From: Pseudomonas nunensis
Lineage (GTDB): Bacteria; Pseudomonadota; Gammaproteobacteria; Pseudomonadales; Pseudomonadaceae
DNA: 64,000 nucleotides
Assembly: GCF_024296925.1 (NCBI RefSeq)
Contig: NZ_CP101125.1
Span: 374,501-438,500, forward strand
Reading direction: 5' to 3'
The notes under the pieces were generated by a model. The model saw nothing but the letters and a program-made list of their open reading frames with translations. It searched no databases and was not told the DNA's origin. Made by a program: the position numbers and the translations under genes. Positions 27,098-35,925 of the stretch are shown one piece after another. The first letter of the stretch is position 1. Each line of letters opens with the position of its first letter.

Positions 27098-27994
27098 ATG
27101 AACAAGCCTGACCTGCCTTCGATTCCGGTGTTCAAGCTCTACGGTGAAAGCCTGGACTGGCCGACCCCCGACTTGTTGCACTGTGAAACCATTTCCAAAC
27201 GCAGCCGCGAACATCAATGGGAAATCAAACCCCACCGCCACGCTGATCTGTGCCAATTACTCTTCGTCTTCAAAGGTCAGGCAGAGCTTGAAATCGAAGG
27301 GAAACGCACACAACTGACCGAGCCGGCGATGCTGATCCTGCCGCCGCTGTCAGTGCACGGTTATCGTTTTTCCGAGGACGTCGAAGGATTTGTCGTAACC
27401 CTCGCCGCGCCGCTGGTGGCGCATTTGCAGTCGCAACTGGGCAATTCGGTGAATGCCCTGGCCCAGGCCGAAAGCTATCCGGCGGGCAAGGACAGCGAGT
27501 ACCTCAACAGCCTGTTTGCCGCGCTGCAAAGCGAATACACCGGCCATCAACCGGCCCGGGAAATGCTCATGCATTCCCTGGTCAGCGTGATCATGGTCTG
27601 GGTCAGCCGCCAGGTGCTCCAGCGCCGCAGCGCCACTCAGCGTCCGCAGCGGGCGCGGGAATACCTCAACGGTTTTATTCAACTGGTGGAAGAGACCTAC
27701 CGCCAGCACGTCAAGGTCGAGGACCTGGCCCATCGGCTGGGGATTTCCGTGTCCCACCTCAACGGCACGTGCCGAGAGCTGGCGGGGCAACCGGCGTTGC
27801 AGATCATGCACGAGCGGCAGTTGCTGGAGGCCAAGCGCTTGCTGACCTATACCAGCATGACCATTTATGAAATGTCCGACGTGTTGGGGTTTTCCGATCC
27901 GACCAACTTCACGCGTCTGTTTCGACGCCGGGTGGGGATCTCGCCCAAGGCGTTCCGCGACCGCTTGAAGGCCGATCAGGACAACGAGGCCTGA
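27098..27994 (+). CDS. pobR: PobR, AraC-family activator of pobA
   Basis: A 298-residue AraC-type regulator. It has an N-terminal cupin-like effector part (HQWEIKPHRHADLCQLLFVFKG, residues about 38-110) and a C-terminal double helix-turn-helix (VKVEDLAHRLGISVSHLN, then IYEMSDVLGFSDPTNFTRLF). The start at 27098 (MNKPDLPS) is chosen by family fit, since upstream codons to 26957 fall in the divergent promoter region. It is placed head-to-head with pobA, about 180 bases apart. Pseudomonads use an AraC-type PobR, unlike the IclR-type PobR of Acinetobacter. Confidence 0.87.
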   Translation: MNKPDLPSIPVFKLYGESLDWPTPDLLHCETISKRSREHQWEIKPHRHADLCQLLFVFKGQAELEIEGKRTQLTEPAMLILPPLSVHGYRFSEDVEGFVVTLAAPLVAHLQSQLGNSVNALAQAESYPAGKDSEYLNSLFAALQSEYTGHQPAREMLMHSLVSVIMVWVSRQVLQRRSATQRPQRAREYLNGFIQLVEETYRQHVKVEDLAHRLGISVSHLNGTCRELAGQPALQIMHERQLLEAKRLLTYTSMTIYEMSDVLGFSDPTNFTRLFRRRVGISPKAFRDRLKADQDNEA

Positions 27995-28003
27995 CGGGCT
28001 GCG

Positions 28004-28180
28004 TTAGCGCAGGGCGTTGAGGGTCGCGTTGTGGGGAATGCAGCGTTCGTAGTTGCAGCTCGCAAACTCACGGGGCAGGTTTCGCAACTGCTCGACCCGC
28101 CAGGCTGCGGTGCCATACAGCGCCAGCGTCGCCGCGCAGGTGATGAAAATGGCGAGGTATCTTCTTGTTCTGATGTTCAT
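28004..28180 (-). CDS. Small membrane or exported protein, 58 residues
   Basis: A 58-residue frame read on the minus strand: an N-terminal basic run (MNIRTRRYL), one hydrophobic helix (AIFITCAATLALYGTAAW, residues 10-27), then a short soluble tail with two cysteines (SCNYERC) spaced five residues apart. AGAGG stands 8 bases before the ATG. The stop lies 9 bases from the end of pobR, tail to tail. The helix could be a signal anchor. I do not recognise a family. Support comes from the ribosome site, a plausible helix-plus-tail design and GC3-rich codons. Confidence 0.55.
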   Translation of the reverse strand: MNIRTRRYLAIFITCAATLALYGTAAWRVEQLRNLPREFASCNYERCIPHNATLNALR

Positions 28181-28300
28181 GGCGTTGACCTCTGAACGAA
28201 TACCCTTGGGTACTTACATTCAGCATAGGTCAGCGCTCATGAGTTGCCAGCCAGTCGGGTCATGGATGTAACCCGATATTCAGAACACTGATATCTCCCT

Positions 28301-28391
28301 TGTGGGAGCGGGCTTGCTCGCGAAAGCGGTGTGTCAGGCAACGTTGATATCGACTGACACGACGCCTTCGCGAGCAAGCCCGCTCCCACAG
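28301..28391. repeat. REP pair (BIME)
   Basis: Facing REP units with GGGAGCGGGCTTGCTCGCGA cores, in the 355-base gap after the 58-residue gene. Confidence 0.9.
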
Positions 28392-28436
28392 GGGATTTTT
28401 GTGTTTGGTGGGATGGCATTTATTCCGCCAGACCAT

Positions 28437-28526
28437 TGTGGGAGCGAGCCTGCTCGCGAAGGCGATTATTCATTCAACACTGATGTTGACTGATCCACCG
28501 CTTTCGCGAGCAGGCTCGCTCCCACA
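28437..28526. repeat. REP pair (BIME)
   Basis: A second facing pair with GTGGGAGCGAGCCTGCTCGC cores, 46 bases from the first and ending 10 bases from the LysR stop. Confidence 0.9.
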
Positions 28527-28535
28527 TTGATCTCC

Positions 28536-29441
28536 TTAAAGTCCTATATCCCAGGCAGGTTCTTCGGGGAATCTGAGCACCAGGAAGTCCAGCATGCTGC
28601 GCATCGTCGCCGGCATGTGCTTGCGGGAGGCGTAGACCGCGTACATGTTCATCTGCCGGGGTTCGGCGTGGGGCAGCAGGCGGATCAGTTCGCCGCTGTG
28701 GATGTGCACGCCGGCCTGGTAGCTGGGCAGCATCGCCACGCCGGCACCGGCCATGGTCGCGCGCAGCAGGGTGCTGGCCTCGTTGGCGCTGATGTTGCCC
28801 TGCACCGGCACCGACACTTGCTCGCCGTCCTGCTCGAAATGCCAGAGGCTTTTGCCGAAGTAGGAGTGGGTCAGGCAGTTGTGCTGGCTCAAGTCCTCGA
28901 CCCGTTGCGGCGTCGGGTGTTCTTGCAGGTAAGCCGGGGAGGCGCAGATCACCGAGCGGCACACCGTCAATCGGCGGGCAATCAGGTTCGGGTCGAGATC
29001 GTTGCTGGTGCGGATCGCCAAGTCGATGCGCTCGTCCACCAGGTTCACCGTACGGTCGATCATCTGCATGTCGATGCTGACGCCGGGGTAGCGCTTGACG
29101 TAATCAGCCATGGCGTCCGCCAGTTGTGCCTGGCCGAATGAGGTGCTGACGCTGATGCGCAGCAGGCCACGGGGCGCTTCGTCCGGTTCGCTGATGGCGG
29201 CCTGCATGTCGGTGGAAAGATCGAGCATCTGCCGACAGCGCGGCAGGATTTCGCTGCCCGCCGCCGTAAGGCTCAATTTACGCGTAGTGCGATGCATCAG
29301 CCGGGCGCCTACCCAATCTTCCAGTTCCGCCAGATAGCGCGACACCACGGGCCGTGACAGGTCCAGGTGATCGGCCGCCGCCGACTGGCTGCCCAGGTCC
29401 ACCACCGCGACAAACACTTGCATTGCTTGAAGCCGATCCAT
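28536..29441 (-). CDS. LysR-family regulator
   Basis: A 301-residue LysR-type regulator. The N-terminal helix-turn-helix is in MDRLQAMQVFVAVVDLGSQS with recognition part LDLSRPVVSRYLAELE, and the effector domain begins near GLLRISVSTSFGQ. It is divergent from a metallo-beta-lactamase-fold gene followed by an NAD(P)-binding gene. Close relatives often control the gene next door on the other strand, so those two are the likely targets. The inducer is unknown. Confidence 0.85.
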   Translation of the reverse strand: MDRLQAMQVFVAVVDLGSQSAAADHLDLSRPVVSRYLAELEDWVGARLMHRTTRKLSLTAAGSEILPRCRQMLDLSTDMQAAISEPDEAPRGLLRISVSTSFGQAQLADAMADYVKRYPGVSIDMQMIDRTVNLVDERIDLAIRTSNDLDPNLIARRLTVCRSVICASPAYLQEHPTPQRVEDLSQHNCLTHSYFGKSLWHFEQDGEQVSVPVQGNISANEASTLLRATMAGAGVAMLPSYQAGVHIHSGELIRLLPHAEPRQMNMYAVYASRKHMPATMRSMLDFLVLRFPEEPAWDIGL

Positions 29442-29540
29442 GATTTGCCCACTTTTAGAAACAAACTATGTTCCAGCATCGCATTTTTTGTACCGAGTTT
29501 GGCAACTAAGCTCTGTGCCCTATAGGAACTCGTAGGACCT

Positions 29541-29668
29541 TGTAGGAGCTGTGTAGGAGCTGTCGAGTGAAACGAGGCTGCGATCTTTCGAGGTTTACTT
29601 GAATCTGAAGCGAAAGATCAAAAGATCGCAGCCTCGTTTCACTCGACAGCTCCTACCAGCTCCTACAC
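29541..29668. repeat. Long inverted repeat, family D (GTAGGAGCTGTCGAGTG)
   Basis: Arms reading GTAGGAGCTGTCGAGTGAA then CGAGGCTGCGATCTTT, with the exact complement on the other side. It lies between the LysR gene and the MBL-fold gene, ending about 40 bases before the latter, so it sits inside the divergent control region. A close copy lies at 60.7 kb. Confidence 0.85.
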
Positions 29669-29707
29669 AGCCATCGGCCGCCCTGGCCATCGATAACGGA
29701 GCTATAG

Positions 29708-30589
29708 ATGATCGGTTTCACCGCACTCAAGCGCATTCTTCTGGCAACCGCCACTCTCGGTTTCGCGGCCCACGCGGCAGCGGCCTCGACCTTGACCCTG
29801 GATGTCTACAACCCCGGCGACAAAGCGATTTTCCCGGTGACTTCGGTGCTGGTCAGCGGCGAGAAAGACGCGATCCTGGTGGACGCGCAATTCGGTAAAT
29901 CCCAGGCCGAGCAAGTGGTGCAGAAGATCCGCGCCAGCGGCAAGCAACTGACCACCATCTACATCAGCCACGGCGACCCGGATTACTACTTCGGCCTCGA
30001 CACCCTGACCACCGCGTTCCCGAACGCCAAAGTGCTGGCCTCGCAGCCGACCGTGGATCACATCAAAAAAACCGTCGAGGGCAAACTCGCCTTCTGGGGC
30101 CCGAAAATGGGCGCTGACGTGCCGGCCAAAACCATCGTGCCGGGCGTGCTCAAGGGCAACAGCCTGCTGCTCGAAGGGCAGAAATTGCAGGTGATCGGTC
30201 TGGACGGGAAGCAACCGGATCGCAGCTTTGTGTGGATTCCGTCGATCAAGGCTGTGGTCGGTGGTGTGGTTGTCGCGGAGAACATCCATGTATGGATGGC
30301 CGACACCCAAACCGCGCAGTCCCACGCCGATTGGCTGACGACCCTGCATTCGATCGAAACCCTGAAACCGACAACCATCATGCCGGGTCACTACCTGGGT
30401 GAGAGCGCTCGTTCCCTGGCGGCTGTGAAGTTCACTGCTGACTACATCAAGGCCTTCGACGAAGAAACTGCCAAGGCCAAGGATTCTGCTGAACTGATCG
30501 CAGCGATGAAAAAACGCTACCCAAACCTGGGCGAAGAAAGCTCGCTGGAACTGAGCGCCAAAGTCGCGAAGGGCGAGATGAAGTGGTAA
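29708..30589 (+). CDS. Exported metallo-beta-lactamase-fold protein with altered metal site
   Basis: A 293-residue protein with a signal peptide (LATATLGFAAHAAAA). The body is MBL-like (PVTSVLVSGEKDAILVDAQFG, then TTIYISHGDPDYYFGLD). The canonical HxHxDH is changed to H-G-D-P-D-Y, keeping one His and two Asp; later MPGHY may supply another ligand. This altered site is seen in a subgroup of MBL-fold hydrolases in proteobacteria, whose substrates are unknown. It is divergent from a LysR regulator and upstream of an NAD(P)-binding gene. Confidence 0.8.
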   Translation: MIGFTALKRILLATATLGFAAHAAAASTLTLDVYNPGDKAIFPVTSVLVSGEKDAILVDAQFGKSQAEQVVQKIRASGKQLTTIYISHGDPDYYFGLDTLTTAFPNAKVLASQPTVDHIKKTVEGKLAFWGPKMGADVPAKTIVPGVLKGNSLLLEGQKLQVIGLDGKQPDRSFVWIPSIKAVVGGVVVAENIHVWMADTQTAQSHADWLTTLHSIETLKPTTIMPGHYLGESARSLAAVKFTADYIKAFDEETAKAKDSAELIAAMKKRYPNLGEESSLELSAKVAKGEMKW

Positions 30590-30614
30590 ACGGATTTAGT
30601 GATTGAAGGGCTTT

Positions 30615-30757
30615 TGTGGCGAGGGAGCTTGCTGTGGCGAGGGGGCTTGCCCCCGTTGGAGTGCGAAGCGCTCCCCCTGCATACCTTCAGTCACTCCGTA
30701 TCTAGAGGTTTTGCGACTGCTTCGCAGCCGAACGGGGGGCAAGCCCCCTCGCCACAA
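30615..30757. repeat. Long inverted repeat, family B, with extra partial arm
   Basis: The left arm is doubled: TGTGGCGAGGGAGCTTGC is followed at once by TGTGGCGAGGGGGCTTGCC. The right arm GGGGGGCAAGCCCCCTCGCC is single. It ends 49 bases before the next start. Confidence 0.85.
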
Positions 30758-30805
30758 AGGTTTCGTTGTTCACACGCTTCACATATCCCCAAACTGGAGA
30801 ACGTC

Positions 30806-31420
30806 ATGAGCAAAATCGCAATCATCGGTGCCACCGGTCGTGCCGGTAGCCAACTGTTGGAAGAAGCCCTGCGTCGCGGTCACAGCGTTACCGCCATCGC
30901 CCGCGACACCTCGAAAATCGGCCAGCGTGCCGGTGTGGTCAGCAAGAATGTCGATGCCCTGGATGCCGAAGCGCTGCAAGCCGCGGTCGCCGGTCATGAT
31001 GTGGTGATCAGCGCTGCACACTTCTCGACCCTGTCGGCCAGCGCCGTGATCGGGCCAGTGAAGAAGGCCGGGGTTAAGCGTCTGTTGGTGGTGGGTGGTG
31101 CCGGTTCGTTGCTGCTACCGAATGGCGGTCGTGTGATCGACAGCGAAGGCTTCCCGGAGGAGTACAAGGCTGAAGCCAGTGCTGGCGCGTTGTTCCTGGA
31201 AAACCTGCGCAAAGAGCAGGAACTGGACTGGACGTTTGTGTCGCCATCGGCGGAGTTTGTTGAGGGTGAACGCACCGGCAAATTCCGCATCGGTAAAGAC
31301 GATTTGCTGGTAAGTGCTGAAGGGCGCAGCTGGATCACGTTTGCCGATTATGCGATCGCGCTGCTGGATGAAGTTGAATCGCCGAAGCATTCGCGGCAGC
31401 GGTTTGCGGTCGGCTACTAA
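30806..31420 (+). CDS. NAD(P)-binding SDR-like oxidoreductase
   Basis: A 204-residue atypical short-chain dehydrogenase / NmrA-like protein. The Rossmann motif is IIGATGRAGSQLLEEALRRGH (GATGxxG, residues 6-12). VVGGAGSLLLPNG and TFVSPSAEFVEGERTG are typical of the YwnB/BVR-B-like subgroup. GGAGA precedes the ATG at 30806; the longer upstream frame reads through the repeat and is not coding. It probably binds NADP. The family lacks a clear YxxxK here, so enzymatic activity is uncertain. It may be part of the LysR-controlled unit with the MBL gene. Confidence 0.8.
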   Translation: MSKIAIIGATGRAGSQLLEEALRRGHSVTAIARDTSKIGQRAGVVSKNVDALDAEALQAAVAGHDVVISAAHFSTLSASAVIGPVKKAGVKRLLVVGGAGSLLLPNGGRVIDSEGFPEEYKAEASAGALFLENLRKEQELDWTFVSPSAEFVEGERTGKFRIGKDDLLVSAEGRSWITFADYAIALLDEVESPKHSRQRFAVGY

Positions 31421-31441
31421 GCCGCTGATGGACGCTAACTT

Positions 31442-31572
31442 GTAGCAGCTGGCGAAGCCTGCATTCGGCTGCGAAGCGGTCGTAAACCCGGTATCTACGG
31501 TGTTTCTGACATACCGAGGTGAATGGTTTTACGACTGCTGCGCAGCCGAACGCAGGCTTCGCCAGCTGCTAC
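31442..31572. repeat. Long inverted repeat, family C
   Basis: Arms GTAGCAGCTGGCGAAGCCTG and its complement, inner parts CGGCTGCGAAGC and GCTGCGCAGCCG. It lies between two converging gene ends and may serve as their terminator. Confidence 0.85.
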
Positions 31573-31584
31573 GGTGGCTTCGGT

Positions 31585-32466
31585 TCAGCGGGCTTGAGCC
31601 TGCTCCACTAACCACCCCAACAATTCCTGCAACTTCGGTGAAGGTGCCGGCTTCTGCGGCAATACCAGGTAATACCCCAGCCCGGTTTTCACCTTCAATT
31701 CGAACGGCATGACCAACCGCCCGGCGCTCAAGTCATCGCCGATCAACGACCAATCCCCAATCGCCACACCCGTCCCTTGGGACGCCATCGACATCGCCAG
31801 ATCCAGCGTTTCGAAATGTTGACCCTTGCTGACATTGTTCAAGTGCACATCGGCGCTGGCCAGCCACGCCTTCCAGTCCCGTTCGTCGCGGGTGGGGTGC
31901 AGCAGCATGTGTTGTTCCAGATCTTCCGGCGCCTGCAACGGCACCGGTCCTTCGAGATAGGGTTTGGAACACACCGGCGTCAGTTGCTCATCGAACAACC
32001 GATGGGACGCCAGTGACGTCTCCGGCGGTACGCCATAGATCACCGCTGCATCGAACTGCTCGCGATGAAAATCCACGCCATGGCGCACGGTGGTGGTCAA
32101 CTCCACTGGCACATCCGGTCGTTCCTTTTGCCATTGCATCAGGCGCGGCAACAACCAGCGCATGACGCAGGTCGGGGCCTTGAGTTGCAGGGTTTCGCGC
32201 TTGGCGCCGATCTGTTCTACCGCCTCGCCGATCAGGCCGAAAATCTGCTGCACCCGTGGCAGCCACTCGCGTCCTTCAGCGGTTAAATCGAGGCCGCGGG
32301 CCTGGCGGATAAACAACTCATAACCCAGATGGTCTTCCAGCCCGGCGATCTGGCGACTCACCGCGCCCTGGGTGATGTGCAACTGCTCGGCGGCCCGGGT
32401 GAAGTTGCAGCACTGTGCCGTGATCAGAAAAGTGTGCAGGGCGGGCAGGGGAGGCAGTCGTTTCAT
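31585..32466 (-). CDS. LysR-family regulator (GcvA-like)
   Basis: A 293-residue LysR-type regulator of the GcvA-like kind: start MKRLPPLPALHTFLITAQ, recognition helix HITQGAVSRQIAGLEDHLG, effector domain with APTCVMRWLLPRL. It stands head-to-head with the ThDP decarboxylase gene, about 160 bases apart, and is the natural candidate regulator of the decarboxylase, aldehyde dehydrogenase and ABC transporter run. The inducer is unknown; a guanidino acid or related amine would fit. Confidence 0.85.
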   Translation of the reverse strand: MKRLPPLPALHTFLITAQCCNFTRAAEQLHITQGAVSRQIAGLEDHLGYELFIRQARGLDLTAEGREWLPRVQQIFGLIGEAVEQIGAKRETLQLKAPTCVMRWLLPRLMQWQKERPDVPVELTTTVRHGVDFHREQFDAAVIYGVPPETSLASHRLFDEQLTPVCSKPYLEGPVPLQAPEDLEQHMLLHPTRDERDWKAWLASADVHLNNVSKGQHFETLDLAMSMASQGTGVAIGDWSLIGDDLSAGRLVMPFELKVKTGLGYYLVLPQKPAPSPKLQELLGWLVEQAQAR

Positions 32467-32625
32467 GAGGACCCAAGGTATGACGTGAGGACATGGCTAG
32501 TATGACTTTTTATCCATTGTTGCGGCTACGTGTCGCCCGTTCCAATGAGGCCATCCCTGGGCTTGCCTTCGCATCATAAACACTGCGCAGGCCCGGCGTC
32601 TCAAACGAACAAGAAGGGCAAAGAC

Positions 32626-34263
32626 ATGGCGACGTGCGGCGAAGTATTGGTCAAGTTACTTGAAGACTACGGGGTCGAGCAGGTGTTCGGCATTCCCGGG
32701 GTGCATACCGTTGAGCTGTATCGCGGGCTGGCCCGTTCGAGTATCAACCACGTCACCCCGCGTCACGAACAGGGCGCCGGTTTCATGGCCGACGGCTATG
32801 CGCGCACCAGCGGCAAACCGGGCGTGTGCTTCATTATTACGGGTCCTGGCATGACCAACATCACTACGGCGATGGGCCAGGCGTATGCCGATTCGATCCC
32901 GATGCTGGTGATCTCCAGCGTGCAGACCCGCAACCAGTTGGGCGGCGGGCGCGGCAAGCTGCATGAGCTGCCGAACCAGAGCGCATTGGTCGGCGGCGTG
33001 GCGGCGTTCTCCCACACCCTGATGTCGGCGTCGGAATTGCCGGGCGTGTTGGCCCGTGCATTCGCGCTGTTCCAGGCCGGGCGTCCGCGCCCAGTGCACA
33101 TCGAAATCCCGTTGGACGTGCTGGTCGAAGAAGCTGACGACCTGCTCGCCAGTGTCCCGGTCAACATCGACCGCGCCGGTGCTGCGCCGACCGCCGTGTC
33201 GCGCATGACCGAATTGCTGGCCGGCGCCAAACGCCCGCTGATCCTGGCCGGTGGCGGCGCCATCGATGCCGCCGCCGAGCTGACGGAACTGGCTGAATTG
33301 CTCGACGCGCCGGTCGCACTGACCATCAATGCCAAGGGCATGCTGGAATCTAATCATCCGCTGCTGATCGGTTCGACCCAAAGCCTGGTCGCCACCCGCG
33401 CCCTGGTGGCCGAGGCTGACGTGGTGCTGGCGATCGGCACTGAACTGGCCGAAACCGATTACGACGTGACCTTCGCTGGCGGTTTCGAAATCCCCGGCGA
33501 ACTGCTGCGCGTCGACATCGACCCGGACCAGACCGTGCGCAACTACCCGCCGCACGTGGCGCTGGTGTCCGACTCGCGCAATGCCGCCCAAGCCTTGCTC
33601 AGTGCCTTGTCCCACAAATCCCTGGCCGAGCGCCGCAACGATTGGGGCCAGGTGCGTGCCGCGCGTCTGCGTGAAGAACTGGCCGCGTCCTGGGATGCGC
33701 CGACCCTGGCCCAGACCCGTTTCCTCGAAACCGTGCTGCACGAACTGCCGGACGCGGTGTTTGTCGGCGATTCGACCCAACCGGTGTACACCGGCAACCT
33801 GACCTTCAACCCCGAGCGTCCGCGCCGCTGGTTCAACTCGTCCACCGGTTACGGCACCTTGGGTTACGCCTTGCCGGCAGCGATTGGCGCCTGGCTCGGT
33901 GGCAGCGTCGAGGGCGGTTCGCGTCCTCCAGTGGTGTGCCTGATCGGCGACGGCGGCCTGCAATTCACCCTGCCGGAACTGGCCAGCGCCGTCGAAGCGC
34001 GCACGCCGGTGATCGTCCTGCTGTGGAATAACCAGGGCTACGAAGAGATCAAGAAATACATGGTCAACCGCGCCATCGAACCGGTGGGCGTGGACATCTA
34101 CACCCCGGACTTTATCGGAGTGGCCAAGGCTTTGGGCTGTGCGGCAGAAGCGGTCAACGGTGTCGAGCAACTGCGCAGCGCCTTGCGTGCCGCCACGGAT
34201 CGTCAAGGTCCGACCCTGATTGAAATCGATCAGACCCAGTGGATGAAGGCGGTGTCGAAATGA
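32626..34263 (+). CDS. ThDP-dependent 2-oxo acid decarboxylase, 5-guanidino-2-oxopentanoate type
   Basis: A 545-residue thiamin-diphosphate enzyme. The N-terminal Pyr domain has the catalytic Glu in RHEQGAGFMADGYAR; a middle Rossmann-like domain follows; the C-terminal PP domain has GDGGLQFTLPELASAVEA ending in NN, the ThDP/Mg motif. The start at 32626 follows AGAAGGG by 7 bases. It resembles enzymes annotated as 5-guanidino-2-oxopentanoate decarboxylase (AruI-like), which turn 2-ketoarginine into 4-guanidinobutyraldehyde in the arginine transaminase route. The aldehyde dehydrogenase right after it (ATGA overlap) supports an aldehyde product. Other ThDP decarboxylase substrates cannot be excluded. 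Confidence 0.78.
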   Translation: MATCGEVLVKLLEDYGVEQVFGIPGVHTVELYRGLARSSINHVTPRHEQGAGFMADGYARTSGKPGVCFIITGPGMTNITTAMGQAYADSIPMLVISSVQTRNQLGGGRGKLHELPNQSALVGGVAAFSHTLMSASELPGVLARAFALFQAGRPRPVHIEIPLDVLVEEADDLLASVPVNIDRAGAAPTAVSRMTELLAGAKRPLILAGGGAIDAAAELTELAELLDAPVALTINAKGMLESNHPLLIGSTQSLVATRALVAEADVVLAIGTELAETDYDVTFAGGFEIPGELLRVDIDPDQTVRNYPPHVALVSDSRNAAQALLSALSHKSLAERRNDWGQVRAARLREELAASWDAPTLAQTRFLETVLHELPDAVFVGDSTQPVYTGNLTFNPERPRRWFNSSTGYGTLGYALPAAIGAWLGGSVEGGSRPPVVCLIGDGGLQFTLPELASAVEARTPVIVLLWNNQGYEEIKKYMVNRAIEPVGVDIYTPDFIGVAKALGCAAEAVNGVEQLRSALRAATDRQGPTLIEIDQTQWMKAVSK

Positions 34264-35708
34264 GTTTTCCAACCACTCTGGACGGTCTGTACATCGACGG
34301 CCAATGGTCTGCTGGCCAAGAACACTTGCGCGTGATCAACCCGGCCACCGAAGCCCTGTTGACCACTGTGAATGGCGGCGATGAAAAAGCTGTCGATCAA
34401 GCGGTTCGTGCGGCGACTAATGCGTTCAGCGATTGGTCGAAAACCACCGGCAGCGAGCGCGGTGCGATCCTGCGCCGCATCGCCGCTGGCGTTGCGGCCG
34501 GTCGCGAACAACTGATGCATTTGCAGTCGAGCAACAACGGCAAGCCACTGTTCGAAGCAGCCATCGACGTCGACGACGTGATCGTCACGTTCGAGTACTA
34601 CGCCGGTCTGGCCGAAGGTCTGGATGCCAAGCAGGACAGCAGCGTCGAATTGCCAACCGACGACTTCAGCGCACGCCTGCGCCGTGAGCCGTGTGGCGTC
34701 GTCGGCCTGATCGTGCCGTGGAATTTTCCGATGGTCACCACCGCCTGGAAACTCGCACCGGCCCTGGCTGCCGGGTGCTGCGTGGTGCTCAAGCCGTCGG
34801 AAGTCACGCCGCTGCCGGAGCTGGAACTGGCCGCGATCATCGCCGAGGCCGGGTTACCTAAAGGCGTGTTCAACCTGGTGTGCGGTACCGGTTTGGCCGT
34901 TGGTGCGCCACTGTCCGCTGATCCGCGCATCGCCAAGATTTCCTTCACCGGCAGCAATGCGGTGGGCGTCCAAGTGATGCAACGGGCCGCCGAAACCGTG
35001 AAGGGTGTAAGCCTGGAACTCGGCGGCAAATCCTCGCTGCTGGTACTCAAGGACGCTGATATCGAACTGGCTGTTGAAGTCGCCTGTGGCGGCGGTTTCT
35101 TCAATGCCGGGCAGATGTGTTCCGCCACCAGCCGCGTGCTGGTCGCCGATGAACTGGCGGATGAGTTCCTGATTCGTTTGCAGGCCCGCGCCGAAGCGAT
35201 TCGTGTCGCCGACCCGTTCGACCCGAACGTGGAAATGGGCGCACTGGTCAATCAGGCGCAATACCAGCGCGTGCTGGGCCACATCGATCGAGGTTTGAGC
35301 ATCGGCGCCAAGCTGATCTGCGGCGGCAATCGTCCCGCCGATCTGCCACGCGGATATTTTTTGCAGCCGACAATCTTCACCGAAGTGCCCCTCGACAGTG
35401 CGCTGTGGTGTGAAGAGATTTTCGGGCCAGTGATTTGCGTGCGCAGTTTTGCTTCCGAAGCCGAGGCGATTGCCCTGGCCAACGACAGCCAGTTCGGCCT
35501 GGTGGCCAGCGTGGTCAGCCGTGACGCCGAAGCCGCGGATCGGGTCGCCAACGCCCTGCAAGCGGGCCTTGTGTGGATCAACGCGCCGCAAGTGATCTTC
35601 CCGCAGACCGCGTGGGGTGGTTACAAGCAGAGCAGCATCGGCCGCGAATTGGGGCCGTGGGGCTTGCAGGCTTTCCAGGAAATCAAACATGTGATTCGCG
35701 CCGTCTGA
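34260..35708 (+). CDS. NAD(P)-dependent aldehyde dehydrogenase
   Basis: A 482-residue aldehyde dehydrogenase. The cofactor region is VGLIVPWNFPMVTTAWKLAP and FTGSNAVGVQV; the catalytic Glu is in LELGGKSSLLV and the catalytic Cys in FFNAGQMCSATSR. It overlaps the decarboxylase stop by ATGA, so translation is coupled. It resembles betaine- or 4-guanidinobutyraldehyde-type dehydrogenases. Inferred role: oxidation of the aldehyde made by the decarboxylase, for example 4-guanidinobutyraldehyde to 4-guanidinobutyrate. Confidence 0.85.
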   Translation: MSFPTTLDGLYIDGQWSAGQEHLRVINPATEALLTTVNGGDEKAVDQAVRAATNAFSDWSKTTGSERGAILRRIAAGVAAGREQLMHLQSSNNGKPLFEAAIDVDDVIVTFEYYAGLAEGLDAKQDSSVELPTDDFSARLRREPCGVVGLIVPWNFPMVTTAWKLAPALAAGCCVVLKPSEVTPLPELELAAIIAEAGLPKGVFNLVCGTGLAVGAPLSADPRIAKISFTGSNAVGVQVMQRAAETVKGVSLELGGKSSLLVLKDADIELAVEVACGGGFFNAGQMCSATSRVLVADELADEFLIRLQARAEAIRVADPFDPNVEMGALVNQAQYQRVLGHIDRGLSIGAKLICGGNRPADLPRGYFLQPTIFTEVPLDSALWCEEIFGPVICVRSFASEAEAIALANDSQFGLVASVVSRDAEAADRVANALQAGLVWINAPQVIFPQTAWGGYKQSSIGRELGPWGLQAFQEIKHVIRAV

Positions 35709-35724
35709 AGGCACGAAAAAGGTG

Positions 35725-35753
35725 AGTGCATGCCTCGTATCGAGGCATGCACT
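35725..35753. promoter_or_regulatory. Perfect 13-base-arm inverted repeat between enzyme and transporter genes
   Basis: Arms AGTGCATGCCTCG and its complement around TAT, 17 bases after the aldehyde dehydrogenase stop. No T-run follows, so it is not a standard terminator. It could be an operator for the transporter genes or a hairpin that shields the upstream mRNA. Confidence 0.5.
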
Positions 35754-35925
35754 GGTGTCATGGCTTCGATGAGTTTTTATCGATAGTCAGGTGTTTTGCA
35801 CGACCTCAGGATGAACTCACTGGTTCTGCCAAGCCCCCGAAAATACGAGGGATAAAGCCGATCCGGCCGCGCGGATGCAACAGTTTCGACCTGCCTTATA
35901 CCTACAAAAACAAAGGGAGTCCGTA

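Noticed and set aside
32656..34272. A 538-codon open frame on the minus strand
   Set aside because: Antisense of the ThDP decarboxylase, whose domains and motifs are clear on the + strand.
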